64,000 nt of DNA from Synergistaceae bacterium UBA6083 (GTDB lineage Bacteria > Synergistota > Synergistia > Synergistales > 79-D21), in assembly GCA_002436015.1 (NCBI GenBank), contig DIXJ01000002.1, positions 58,596 to 122,595 of the forward strand. Reading direction: 5' to 3'. The position numbers were made by a program, and so were the translations under genes. The notes under the pieces are model-generated. The model searched no databases. It worked only from the letters and a program-made list of their open reading frames with translations, and was not told where the DNA came from. Shown here piece after piece: positions 9,445 to 18,020 of this stretch; the stretch's first letter is position 1; every line of letters begins with the position of its first letter.

Positions 9445-10746
9445 TTATCGGTTTTTGAAAGCATCCAGGGTTTGCTGGATCCTCGTGCGGATCCACGATT
9501 CATCGAACTCGCTCCGGTACAGGAAACGGGGCTCGCTTTCCCATTCCCAGTCCTCTCCCGGAAGCATCCCGTTGACTCGTGAATAAAGCGGTGACCCGGG
9601 CAAAGGGTAGGGGACATTGATGGAAATGTCGTCGAATGGCAGCGACAGGGCCATCTCGAAGGTCTTTTCGATGGACTCGACCGTTTCACCGGGGTATCCG
9701 ACCATGAAGAACCCGCCGACTCCGATTCCCGCCGCGTTGAACAGCGTAACCGCCCTTTTGCCGTCGGCCACGGTCGTCTTCTTGTTCATCAGCCTGAGGG
9801 TTTCGTCGTTCGCCGATTCAAGCCCCAGGTAGACCCGCGCACACCCGGAAGCCGCCATTTCCCCGACGATCTCCGGCGTGAGGCTGTCGACGCGAGACAG
9901 GCAGGTCCAGGTCACGCCGGGCGCTTCCCGCCGCATCCGTTCGCAGAATCCGGCCAGGTAGTCCAGGGAGAGCGTGAACGAGTCGTCCGCGATCCACAGG
10001 CTTTCGTAGCCAAGCCGGCGGATCTCTTCGATTTCGGTGAAAACGCCGTCCAGGGGGCGCTTCCGGAACAGGTTGCCGAAGATCGGGCGGCTGCAGAAAT
10101 CGCACGCAAAAGGGCACCCGCGGGTCAGCATGATGCTGGCTTGCGGGAGGTCGCCCCTTTCAAGGCAGGCATTTTGGTAGGCTTGATGGTTCGCCTGGGA
10201 ACGATCCGGGTTGGGCAGGTCCGCGATTTCCGCCTCCGCCAGGTGTTCCTGGGGGGTCTCCCGTAACGCTTTTCCCGGCATTGAAAAAAACGCGCCGGGA
10301 TAGCCGGAGAGGTCAAGCCTCTCGATATCTTCGGGGTGCAGCCCGTTGTCGAGGAAGTCCCTGCAAAAGTCGGGAAACGCCCGGTCGGCCTCCCCCCGGA
10401 AAACCAGGTCGAAATGGGAGCCGAAAAACTCCGGCATGACGGAAGGGTGCGGGCCTCCCGCGACGAACAGGGTATGGGGCAATTCCCGGCGCAGAAGGCC
10501 GAGGAGGGAAAGGGCGGAACGCATGAGGGTCACCAGGACCGTCATCCCGACAATCGCCGGCTGTTCCGATACGATCTTCGAAACCACGGCATCGGGGGAC
10601 ATAAAGGTTCCGTCGACCTGGACCGCCCGGACCCCGCGGGTTCCCAGTTCCGCGGCAAGCGAGGCGATCCCCAGCGGCTGGAACAGGTGCGTCGCGGAAG
10701 GCCTCCGGAAATAGGGGAAAAGCAGGACCACCTCTTTTTTCGTCAC
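9445..10746 (-). CDS. B12-binding radical SAM protein
   Basis: The 433-residue protein begins with a cobalamin-binding Rossmann-like domain (VVLLFPYFRRPSATHLFQPL, IVGMTVLVTL, LFVAGGPHPSVMPEFF). The radical SAM cluster motif CPFACDFC follows at about residue 210. Downstream are ADDSFTLSLDYL and LGLESANDETLRLMNKKTT, both usual for the family. This B12-radical SAM class performs methylations or ring rearrangements; the substrate is not evident. It is followed on the same strand by an unknown gene 18 bp upstream in transcription order, so the two may form an operon. Confidence 0.88.
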   Translation of the reverse strand: MTKKEVVLLFPYFRRPSATHLFQPLGIASLAAELGTRGVRAVQVDGTFMSPDAVVSKIVSEQPAIVGMTVLVTLMRSALSLLGLLRRELPHTLFVAGGPHPSVMPEFFGSHFDLVFRGEADRAFPDFCRDFLDNGLHPEDIERLDLSGYPGAFFSMPGKALRETPQEHLAEAEIADLPNPDRSQANHQAYQNACLERGDLPQASIMLTRGCPFACDFCSRPIFGNLFRKRPLDGVFTEIEEIRRLGYESLWIADDSFTLSLDYLAGFCERMRREAPGVTWTCLSRVDSLTPEIVGEMAASGCARVYLGLESANDETLRLMNKKTTVADGKRAVTLFNAAGIGVGGFFMVGYPGETVESIEKTFEMALSLPFDDISINVPYPLPGSPLYSRVNGMLPGEDWEWESEPRFLYRSEFDESWIRTRIQQTLDAFKNR

Positions 10747-10764
10747 TGGAGAGCCCCCCCCTTT

Positions 10765-11571
10765 CTACCGTTCCGTCAGCGAAAAGCCCAGGGAACCGCT
10801 GATTTTTTGCAGGCCTGCCCCCGTACAATCCGCCTCCAGCTCGAAACCGGACCAGGAAAGCCTGGCCCCGACCTCTCTCCCCCAGCGCAGGAAGAGTTTG
10901 GCGGGGCCTTCGACCGAAAATTCCTCGAGGGCAAAGAGCAGGTTGAGGTCGGGGCTGAAGAGGGCAGGCCACGGGCCTTTGATGGATAGCGGAACCCAGC
11001 CCGAGGGGGGAGGAATCCGACCTCCGTGTGCCCACCCCTGTGAAAAGGTCCTTCCTCCCAGTTCGTTCAGGATGAAGACACGGGGCAGGAAACGGTCGAA
11101 GCTTTCGATCGTCCAGGAGATCTCGACCCGGTTTCCTGAAACGGCGGTGTCACTGTGGAAAAGGGCGACCGGGGCGATCGGCACCGCTTCCTTCCCGATC
11201 CCGGGTAGAAGGTCCGGGCATCGGGCCAGGGGCAGCAGGATCGGCTGCCATTTCGGGTGCCCCATGTAAAAATCGCTGCAGGCATGGAAGAAACGGTTCG
11301 CGGCAAGGCGGGGTTTCCCCCGTGAAGCCCAGGTCCACTGGCAATCGATGGGGAAATCTTTCCGGAAGGTCGTTCCCGAGCTTCCGTTTTTAGCCCCACG
11401 CAGGGAAGAGAAGAGCGTCCGGTTCCCCAGGCGCAACGCCGGGCAGCCTAGCCCCATGCCGCCTTCGACCAGGTCGAGCCCGTCGAGGGAGACCCCCAGG
11501 CCGCGGGAGAGTTTTTCCTGCGGGGAAGAAGAGATCGGTCTTTCGGTAAAACCAAACTCCAGTTTGCCCAT
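10765..11571 (-). CDS. Uncharacterised protein upstream of radical SAM gene
   Basis: I do not recognise this 268-residue product. It is rich in aromatic and beta-type residues (ISWTIESFDRFLPRVFILNE, FALEEFSVEGPAKLFLRWG), suggesting a beta-rich cytoplasmic protein without signal peptide or membrane helices. ATG 11571 is preferred to an ATG three codons upstream because GGGGTG lies before it. Only 18 bp separate it from the radical SAM start, so co-expression with that enzyme is likely. Confidence 0.6.
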   Translation of the reverse strand: MGKLEFGFTERPISSSPQEKLSRGLGVSLDGLDLVEGGMGLGCPALRLGNRTLFSSLRGAKNGSSGTTFRKDFPIDCQWTWASRGKPRLAANRFFHACSDFYMGHPKWQPILLPLARCPDLLPGIGKEAVPIAPVALFHSDTAVSGNRVEISWTIESFDRFLPRVFILNELGGRTFSQGWAHGGRIPPPSGWVPLSIKGPWPALFSPDLNLLFALEEFSVEGPAKLFLRWGREVGARLSWSGFELEADCTGAGLQKISGSLGFSLTER

Positions 11572-11604
11572 GGGCAGCACCCCGTTAAAATTATATCCCC
11601 GGCG

Positions 11605-11694
11605 TCAGCCCGTCCGACGGTTTCTCATGCTTCGATTCCCACTCCCTCTCTCCAGGGCGTAGATTCGCTCGAGCCCTTCCAGTGCGGCTTTCAC
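11605..11694 (-). pseudogene. umuC deletion remnant (3' end)
   Basis: On the minus strand the segment encodes VKAALEGLERIYA, identical to a stretch of the UmuC encoded at 18.0-19.3 kb. It then jumps to bases matching that gene's last codons (EWEPKHEK region). About 190 bp present between these two points in the intact gene (18098-18289) are missing, and the two parts are out of frame. It is therefore the scar of a second, deleted umuC copy. Confidence 0.8.
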
Positions 11695-11710
11695 TTCAGG
11701 CCCGGGATAT

Positions 11711-11749
11711 GGAAAAAGCCGGAGAGGAAACTCCTCCCCGGCTTTTTCC
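11711..11749 (-). terminator. Rho-independent terminator of the opine/TRAP operon
   Basis: A GGAAAAAGCCGG / CCGGCTTTTTCC stem lies directly after the enolase-superfamily gene. The T-rich arm gives a terminator in either direction; on the minus strand it closes the operon running from 17.1 kb. Confidence 0.85.
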
Positions 11750-11758
11750 CGTTTACCG

Positions 11759-12889
11759 TTATTGTGCCTTGATGGTTTCTCTTTTGATCGTGAAGCTTTC
11801 CAGGACATCGTCGAGGATCTTGACTCCCAGCCCGGGAGACTTGGGCGCACGCACTTTTCCGCCAACGATGTTCGAGGAATAGTCGGTGATGTCCGCAGCC
11901 AGCCTCAGGGGCGAGAAATAGGCATGCCCGAAGGGGAATAGGTTTGAGGTTGTAAGGGCGATGTTCAGGGAAGCGGCCTGGGTGATCCCTTCTTCGATCA
12001 TCGAGTTGAAAAGGATGTCGATGCCCTTGCTCCTTGCCAGCTCGATGATCTGGAGGGTGGCCTTGATCCCCCCGTTCTTGCAGACCTTGATGCTGAAGAC
12101 GTCTGCCGCCTCCAGGCGAATGACTTCCTGGGCATGCCGGTAGGAGAGGATGCTTTCGTCCACCGAAACGGGAACGCCGCACTTTTTCCGGATACTGGCA
12201 ATTCCTTCTATATTCTCGGCGTCGACGGGCTGCTCGAACAGGACGGGGTTGGCCGCGCGGGCAATATCAATGAACCTGAAAGCGGAGGCAACGTCATAAC
12301 CCTGGTTGGCATCGACGATGAGAGGGTAGTCTTTCCCAAGCGAATCCCGCACCGCCAGGACTCGTTCCCCATCCTGCACCGGGTCTCCCCCAACCTTGAC
12401 CATCAGCGAATGGTAGCCCTTGTCCTTTTCGGCATTGGCCGCGGCCACCGTTTCCTCGATCGATCCCCCGCCAATGGATCCCATGATGGGCAATTCCTCG
12501 TAAAGCGATCCCCCAAGAACCCGGTAAAGGGGCATTCCCGAGGCTTTTCCCAGGAGGTCGTAGCAGGCCATGTCGAGTGCGCCCTTGGCCATGTGGTTGT
12601 CACGGACGACTGCGTCGAGGGTTTCGTGGACAAGGTGCAGGTTCGTCGGATCCTCGCCGAGGATGGCGGGAGCCAGGTCGGTCTTCAATACCGCGGCAAC
12701 GGTTTCGGGAGTTTCCCCGGTGAACCGGCCCATGGGGTCCGTTTCCCCGTAGCCGATGAACCCTTCGTCGGTGTGGATCTTGATGATCACGGGTTTCGTT
12801 TTTTCAAGATATCCGTATCGCCTGGACAGCTTGTACGGCTTCTTGAGGGGAATGCAGGTTTCTATGATTTCGATGGAAACGATTCGCAT
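11759..12889 (-). CDS. Mandelate racemase/muconate lactonizing-type enolase-superfamily enzyme
   Basis: The 376-residue protein has an N-terminal capping domain (about 1-125) and a TIM barrel with the expected ligands D193 (IVDANQGY), E219 (FEQP) and D244 (SVDES). K165 and K268 are on opposite barrel faces, the two-lysine layout of epimerases and muconate cycloisomerases. In the usual KxK motif the first Lys is Met163 here. It closes an operon with an opine-dehydrogenase-like enzyme and TRAP transporter, so it probably epimerises or cycloisomerises the imported acid or a dipeptide-like derivative. Substrate is inferred only. Confidence 0.85.
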   Translation of the reverse strand: MRIVSIEIIETCIPLKKPYKLSRRYGYLEKTKPVIIKIHTDEGFIGYGETDPMGRFTGETPETVAAVLKTDLAPAILGEDPTNLHLVHETLDAVVRDNHMAKGALDMACYDLLGKASGMPLYRVLGGSLYEELPIMGSIGGGSIEETVAAANAEKDKGYHSLMVKVGGDPVQDGERVLAVRDSLGKDYPLIVDANQGYDVASAFRFIDIARAANPVLFEQPVDAENIEGIASIRKKCGVPVSVDESILSYRHAQEVIRLEAADVFSIKVCKNGGIKATLQIIELARSKGIDILFNSMIEEGITQAASLNIALTTSNLFPFGHAYFSPLRLAADITDYSSNIVGGKVRAPKSPGLGVKILDDVLESFTIKRETIKAQ

Positions 12890-12925
12890 GGCAGAACCTC
12901 ATCACCTTTCGGGCAGGACTTCCCG

Positions 12926-14233
12926 CTATTTGACATAGCCGAGCAGGGTTGGGATGAAGAGCGAAAGAGGCGGCCAGTAGGTGGTCACCAGGATTACCGG
13001 AATCGAACAGAAAAGAATCAGGGTCATGGCGGGTTTCATCATCTTGTCGATGGTGACTTTCCCCGTTCGGGCCCCGATGTAGAGGATCCCGGCCATGGGA
13101 GGCGTCATCATGCCCATCCCCAGGTTTGCCCCGATGATCGCGGCAAACTGGATGGGGTGGATGCCCAGCTGGAGGATCACCGGGTAGAGGAGCGGAGTGA
13201 CCAGGAGGATTCCGCTGAGCTCGTCGACGATCATCCCGACGAATACCAGGAGGACGTTGATGAGGAGCAGGATCAGGTACTTGTTCGTCGTCAGGCCCAG
13301 GAGCATCGTTGCCACGTGCTGGGGAACCTGTTCCATCGCGTAGATGCGCCCGAGGATGGAGGCGAAAAAGGTCATCAGCATCATGGTGCCCGTGCTGACC
13401 ACGGATGAGCGGAGGTTCAGCATCACGTTCTTCATCGTCAGTTCGCGGTAGACGGTGACGCTGACGACGATCGCGTAGATGACGGCAGCGGCTGCGGCTT
13501 CCGTGGGCGTCATGATTCCGCCGTAGATTCCCCCGAGAATCATCACCGGGAGCAGGAGCGCACCGATCGCCGCCTTGGATTTCTGGCGGACAACGACCTT
13601 GTGCTCGTCCGGGGGAAGCTGCGGCAAGACCTCCACGGAGGGCATCTTCCTGACCATGACGACGTTGGCGATGCAAAACAGGGCCGCCAGCACGAGGGCC
13701 GGGCCGATGGTCGCCAGGAAGCAGGCGGCGACGGATTGCCCCGTGACGAAAGCGTAGATGATCATGGCCAGGCTCGGCGGGATCATCGTGCTTAAAACGG
13801 CCGCGGAGCTGATGAGGGCCGTGGAGTAACCGCGAGGGTAGCCGTGTTTTTCCATTTCGGGGATCATGATCGTGCCGATGGCGATGACGGAAGAGGCGGC
13901 GGCGCCGGAAATCGCCCCGAAGATGCAGGAGACGAGGACGGCCACGACACCCAGCCCGCCTTTCATGCGCCCCACGAAGACGTTGACGAAATCGATGAGC
14001 CTGCGGGCGATGCTGCCGGAGGTGACGATATAGCCGGCGGCGATGAAGAAGGGCAGGCTCAGCAGGGTGACGGAATTAAGGCTGGCAAACCCGGTCGGCA
14101 GGAGGGACGAGACGGAGATGTCCCTTGTGATCGTGAGAAAAATGATCGAGGTCAGCATGCTGAAGGGGATCGGCACGCCCGAGAAAATCAGGATGGTGAA
14201 AATCAGCAGGGAAACGACGATGGTTAGATCCAT
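12926..14233 (-). CDS. dctM: TRAP transporter large permease (DctM)
   Basis: The 435-residue protein consists of about twelve hydrophobic helices with DctM signatures (SGSIARRLIDFVN, GAISGAAASSVIAIGTIMIP, GGIMTPTEAAAAAV). It forms the Na+-driven channel for substrate handed over by the DctP receptor. ATG 14233 overlaps the dctQ 3' end by 10 bp and has GGAAGG upstream. A longer upstream frame is only read-through of dctQ. Confidence 0.93.
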   Translation of the reverse strand: MDLTIVVSLLIFTILIFSGVPIPFSMLTSIIFLTITRDISVSSLLPTGFASLNSVTLLSLPFFIAAGYIVTSGSIARRLIDFVNVFVGRMKGGLGVVAVLVSCIFGAISGAAASSVIAIGTIMIPEMEKHGYPRGYSTALISSAAVLSTMIPPSLAMIIYAFVTGQSVAACFLATIGPALVLAALFCIANVVMVRKMPSVEVLPQLPPDEHKVVVRQKSKAAIGALLLPVMILGGIYGGIMTPTEAAAAAVIYAIVVSVTVYRELTMKNVMLNLRSSVVSTGTMMLMTFFASILGRIYAMEQVPQHVATMLLGLTTNKYLILLLINVLLVFVGMIVDELSGILLVTPLLYPVILQLGIHPIQFAAIIGANLGMGMMTPPMAGILYIGARTGKVTIDKMMKPAMTLILFCSIPVILVTTYWPPLSLFIPTLLGYVK

Positions 14234-14784
14234 GATTCGATTTCCTTCCGGCTGGAGAGCATTTCCTCGGGAATGGCCTTCTTCACGAAGATGACGTCGA
14301 GCCACTGGACGAATTCGACGAAGAAGTAGAAGCTCATCAGGCTCAACCCGACCAGGATGCTTGTCTGGAAAATTACCACGGGGTAAGTGCTGCCCAGGAA
14401 AGTCGACGAGGATTGCTCCCTGCGGACGATGCCCCAGACGAAATATTCATAAGCCCAGGGCACGGCGTAGGCTGCCGCGCAGAAGGAAACCAGGCTGGTC
14501 ATGGCACGGGCCTTCGCATAGCTCAGGGAATTCCCGAAAATCAGGTGGGTCAGTTCCGCCTTGATGTGGCTTCGCTCGTAGGCTCCGTAGGCGCCCCCGA
14601 TGAAATAGATCCAGAACGCGGAATAGGCGGCGAGTTCCTCTATTCCCACGAACGGGGCCTTGAAGACATAGCGCATGATGACCTCGATGAAGACTGCGGT
14701 CGTGGCGAGACAGATGCCGACAAGCATGGTCAGCCTTTGCGCCTTGAGTAGAAAGACCCAGAGAAACCTTGCAAGTGCCTTCAA
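14224..14784 (-). CDS. dctQ: TRAP transporter small permease (DctQ)
   Basis: The 186-residue protein has four predicted membrane helices and the DctQ-like VIMRYVFKAPFVGIEELAAY segment. The start is taken as TTG 14784 because GGGGAGG lies seven bases upstream. A longer frame to GTG 14880 would translate the intercistronic hairpin. It pairs with the overlapping dctM. Confidence 0.88.
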   Translation of the reverse strand: MKALARFLWVFLLKAQRLTMLVGICLATTAVFIEVIMRYVFKAPFVGIEELAAYSAFWIYFIGGAYGAYERSHIKAELTHLIFGNSLSYAKARAMTSLVSFCAAAYAVPWAYEYFVWGIVRREQSSSTFLGSTYPVVIFQTSILVGLSLMSFYFFVEFVQWLDVIFVKKAIPEEMLSSRKEIESWI

Positions 14785-14833
14785 TCGAATACCTCCCCGG
14801 TTCCAGGTGCTTCTTGCGCGTTCGGCCATTTTC

Positions 14834-14885
14834 CCCGGGTGAGGAGGCGTCGGGCCTGGAGCAATCCGGCGCCTCTTCACCCGGG
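14834..14885 (-). other. Intercistronic hairpin between dctP and dctQ
   Basis: The arms CCCGGGTGAGGAGGCG and CGCCTCTTCACCCGGG pair with a single mismatch. No T-run follows on the minus strand, so it is more likely an mRNA-stabilising or partial-attenuation structure that keeps dctP levels above dctQM than a full terminator. Confidence 0.7.
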
Positions 14886-14906
14886 AGAGGATTCAGGCCC
14901 TGGTTG

Positions 14907-15932
14907 CTACTTGAGCCCCGAATTCTTGCGCATGATGTCCATGATGTCCTTGCCGATCACCTTGTCCATTGCCGGCCAGACCGTGCTTCGGACCTTGTCC
15001 GCGATGACCTTGAGCTGCTTGTCGGTGGGCATGATGACCTTGATTCCCTTGCCTGCCATCATGTCGCGGTATTTCTGGTCCTCTTCCATGGCCAGGCTGA
15101 AGCTTTTGGCCGCGTATTTTGAAGCGACCTCCTGGACAATTTGGCGCTGCATGGGGCTGAGCTTTTCCCAGGCTTTCTTGTTCATGTAGACGAAGTCGTT
15201 CTGGAAATGGGTGTTGTACTGGACCCAGACCTTGGTGACATCCCGGAAGGAACTCCAGGTGTTGAAGGGCTGGCCGCCGATCTGGCAGTCCACCAGCTTC
15301 GTCTGCTGGGCGATGTACAGCTCGCCCCAGGGAACCGGCGTCGGGATGAACCCGAGGGCGGTGACCAGGCTCTGCCAAGCCTGGTTGCCCGGCGGGAAAC
15401 GCATCTTGTATCCCTGCTTGTTCGACTTGGGATCGAGCGCATCGAATGGCGGAACAGACGAGAAACCGGCGCCGCCGAAGCCTGCCGCGACGACGGCCAG
15501 GGCCTTCAAGCCGATGTCATCCATGGCGCTGGCCATGATGTTGAAGATGTAGGGGTTTTTCCCGAGATAGGCGTTTTTGGCCTCTTGCCAGTTCATGACG
15601 GAGTAAGGAAGGACTCGCACCTGGAGCTTGGGATCATACGAGGGGGAAACGGGCAAGGTCCCGATATCCACGGCGCCCCGCATGATCTGCTCGGAAACTT
15701 CCATCCAGTCCCCCAACTGGTTGGCCGGGTAGATCGTGATCTTGATGGTTCCATTGGTTCTTTCTTCGATTTCCTTTTTCATATCGTTGGTCAGCTTGTC
15801 GGCCAGCGAGTCCACGGGCTGGTAGTGGGCCCATTTCCACTTGACCTCGGGTTCCGCTGCGAAGCCGCATGCGGCAAGCCCCATCGACAGGATCAAGCCT
15901 GTGAGGAAAAGAAACATGATACCCTTCTTCAT
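14907..15932 (-). CDS. dctP: TRAP transporter substrate-binding protein (DctP)
   Basis: The 341-residue protein has a signal peptide (MKKGIMFLFLTGLILSMGL, cleavage near AACGFAAE), possibly a lipoprotein Cys. It continues with the DctP fold: VKWKWAHYQPVDSLADKL, the NGTIKITIYPANQLGDW motif and VDCQIGGQPFNTW near the ligand Arg region. It binds the organic acid or amino-acid derivative in the periplasm. It is the second gene of the operon. Confidence 0.92.
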   Translation of the reverse strand: MKKGIMFLFLTGLILSMGLAACGFAAEPEVKWKWAHYQPVDSLADKLTNDMKKEIEERTNGTIKITIYPANQLGDWMEVSEQIMRGAVDIGTLPVSPSYDPKLQVRVLPYSVMNWQEAKNAYLGKNPYIFNIMASAMDDIGLKALAVVAAGFGGAGFSSVPPFDALDPKSNKQGYKMRFPPGNQAWQSLVTALGFIPTPVPWGELYIAQQTKLVDCQIGGQPFNTWSSFRDVTKVWVQYNTHFQNDFVYMNKKAWEKLSPMQRQIVQEVASKYAAKSFSLAMEEDQKYRDMMAGKGIKVIMPTDKQLKVIADKVRSTVWPAMDKVIGKDIMDIMRKNSGLK

Positions 15933-15998
15933 CGGTGTCCCTCCCTAGTTAAGGATTTACGAAAATCAGGGGTTCCTTCCATAGCCCCTCGGCAGACA

Positions 15999-17090
15999 TC
16001 ACGCCTTCCCGTTCGTGACATAAGACTGGATCTGCCCGGCGGACATTCCATTCAGGCCGAGTTTCTGCAGGTTCCTGCCATCCCGGGCAAAATCCTTTTC
16101 AAGGAGCGCGGAGAGGATCGTGACAACCGAGCGGGTGATCGGTGTTTCCAGGATGCAAGCCCGGGCCAGTTCCATGAGGGGAACGAGGAGGTTGGGGACA
16201 TCTTCGGTCACATAGCGATGGTTGATGCTTTTCGGGGCGTCGGGGCCATGGTTTGCGTAGGCCGGGTTCTTGGAAAGCAGTTCGTAAAGAGTTTCGCCCT
16301 GCAGCGAGTAGGCCCTTCGGACCCATTCCCTGGCATCGGCCAGGTTGAGCCCCAGCGCTTTTCCAATTTGGATCCTTTCAGAGTCGATCAGTTCCTGCAG
16401 TTTCCCGACACTGGGCGTGATTCCGTCGGTATAGAAACGGAAATCGCCCTGGGTTGCCTCGATGCGCCCCGCGTTCAGGAGAACGGCGGCACAGTGCACG
16501 ACCAGGTTCATGTTCGACAGCCCGGATTCGAGAACATTTGCAAGAGGGTTGAGCTTGAAGGGAAAAACGGCCTGGATCTTTTCGAGTTCACCAGGGGTTT
16601 CCTTGCTGGGAAAGGATGCGAAGGACACGCCTGTCTTGACCCCCCACACGTGTACGTGGCCCGGCGAATTGGCCCGGCAGGCGTAGGGCAGGGTGTCGGT
16701 TTCCGAAAGGCCGACCGAAATGCCTTTTTCCCGCAATCGAGCCGCGGCTTCAAGCGTTCCGAAATTCCCCGGGATGAAAAGAAGGCTCATGCCTTCCCGA
16801 AGGTAGGGGAGGATTTCTTCCAGGATCGGCATTTGCCCGAAGGAAGGAACGACAAGAAACAGGATATCCGCCCCCTCAACCGCCTCCCTGGCGTTGGAGG
16901 AAGCCGAGCGCAATTTTCCAAAGCCTTCGATCGCACCGGTCAGTTCGATTCCGCCTGCCTCGGAAATGGGCTGGAGCTTTTCAGCGAAAGCCGGCAGTTC
17001 ATAAAGACTGACGTCATGCCCCTCAAGGGCCAGGTGTCCGGAAAGCGCTTGCCCTCCGTTTCCCGCTCCCAGGATAGCCAGTCTGGACAA
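15999..17090 (-). CDS. NAD(P)-dependent opine/octopine dehydrogenase-family enzyme
   Basis: The 363-residue protein has an N-terminal Rossmann fold (ILGAGNGGQALSGHLALEG) and the octopine/nopaline-dehydrogenase C-terminal domain (NPLANVLESGLSNMNLVVH, with conserved H and N). The family oxidises N-(carboxyalkyl) amino acids to amino acid plus 2-oxo acid, or the reverse. As first gene of an operon with a TRAP importer and an epimerase-type enolase, a catabolic opine pathway is the simplest reading. Its promoter faces the GntR gene. Confidence 0.85.
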   Translation of the reverse strand: MSRLAILGAGNGGQALSGHLALEGHDVSLYELPAFAEKLQPISEAGGIELTGAIEGFGKLRSASSNAREAVEGADILFLVVPSFGQMPILEEILPYLREGMSLLFIPGNFGTLEAAARLREKGISVGLSETDTLPYACRANSPGHVHVWGVKTGVSFASFPSKETPGELEKIQAVFPFKLNPLANVLESGLSNMNLVVHCAAVLLNAGRIEATQGDFRFYTDGITPSVGKLQELIDSERIQIGKALGLNLADAREWVRRAYSLQGETLYELLSKNPAYANHGPDAPKSINHRYVTEDVPNLLVPLMELARACILETPITRSVVTILSALLEKDFARDGRNLQKLGLNGMSAGQIQSYVTNGKA

Positions 17091-17314
17091 GGACTACCAT
17101 CTCCCCTCAAAGTATGTTTAAATGTAGGACATATAGACAGTGATAAGTGTAAAATCATGCAATAGGGTTTGTCAAGTGACCAAAATTTCAACCCCGGTTA
17201 CATTGAGAAGAGATTAAATGAACAAAGAGGAGAGGAATGTAGGATGCGTGTCTTTCACATATAATCAACGGGTGGGTTGTTCAAAGAACCGAGGGAAGGA
17301 AATGGTGGTACGGG
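17091..17314. promoter_or_regulatory. Divergent promoter region with candidate GntR operators
   Basis: This AT-rich 224-bp region separates the opine operon (minus) from gntR (plus). It contains the palindrome ATGTAGGACAT at 17122-17132 and a related half-site ATGTAGGATGC at 17237-17247, about 115 bp apart. They are the best candidates for binding by the adjacent FadR-type regulator. Confidence 0.5.
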
Positions 17315-18007
17315 ATGTTTAAACCGGCGAATCGCTCGAACCTTTATGAAACGATCCTTGAACAACTCCTCCTGGCCGTAAAGGAGGGGAAATGGCGACC
17401 TGGCGAAAAGATCCCGGGCGAGTTGGCCCTGGCGAAGGATTTCCAGGTCAGCAGGAATTGTATTCGAGAGGCCTTGAAAGCCTTGACTCTTTTTCGAATA
17501 CTGGAGTCCAAGCCTGGCCAGGGAACTTTTATCAGCGGAGATGCGCTGCGCCAGATTGCAAATAATGAGCTTGTCAGGCACATACGCGAGAAGGCCTCCC
17601 TGATCGAGCTTGCGGAGGTCCGGATCGTCCTGGAATCGAACATTATAGAAATGGTAGTTGAAAGAGCGACTGACGAGGACTTGAAGGAACTTAAAAAGGT
17701 CGTTGAAGAAGAGGCAAGGCTTGGCCCCGGGTTGACGGAGGAAACATTGAGAGCCAGGGCGAAGTTCCACGAAACGATGGCAGCGCTGTCCGGAAACAGC
17801 ATTATGCTCAGGCTTTTAAACTCGATCAAGGCGGAACTGGATGCCCAGAGGAATCGTTACCTTTCCATGCCCGAGGAAAGATGGCAAATAATGATGAACG
17901 AACATGAAAAGATCCTGGAGTTTATTATGAAAAGGGATGCAGGAAAAGCCAAGGAAGCCTTGTATGACCATTTGGTGAAGGGGATGGAGACGGTGCTGTC
18001 CTCATAG
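17315..18007 (+). CDS. GntR-family regulator, FadR/FCD subfamily
   Basis: The 230-residue protein has a winged helix at 10-75 (GEKIPGELALAKDFQVSR, then CIREALKAL and GQGTFIS). An all-helical FCD ligand domain follows (ELAEVRIVLESNIIEM, ARAKFHETMAAL, NEHEKILEFI). Metal ligands typical of FCD (the H of KFHE and of NEHEKI) are present. It is divergent from the opine/TRAP operon and is expected to repress it until the substrate or its product binds. Confidence 0.92.
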   Translation: MFKPANRSNLYETILEQLLLAVKEGKWRPGEKIPGELALAKDFQVSRNCIREALKALTLFRILESKPGQGTFISGDALRQIANNELVRHIREKASLIELAEVRIVLESNIIEMVVERATDEDLKELKKVVEEEARLGPGLTEETLRARAKFHETMAALSGNSIMLRLLNSIKAELDAQRNRYLSMPEERWQIMMNEHEKILEFIMKRDAGKAKEALYDHLVKGMETVLSS

Positions 18008-18020
18008 GGGAGATCTCTCT

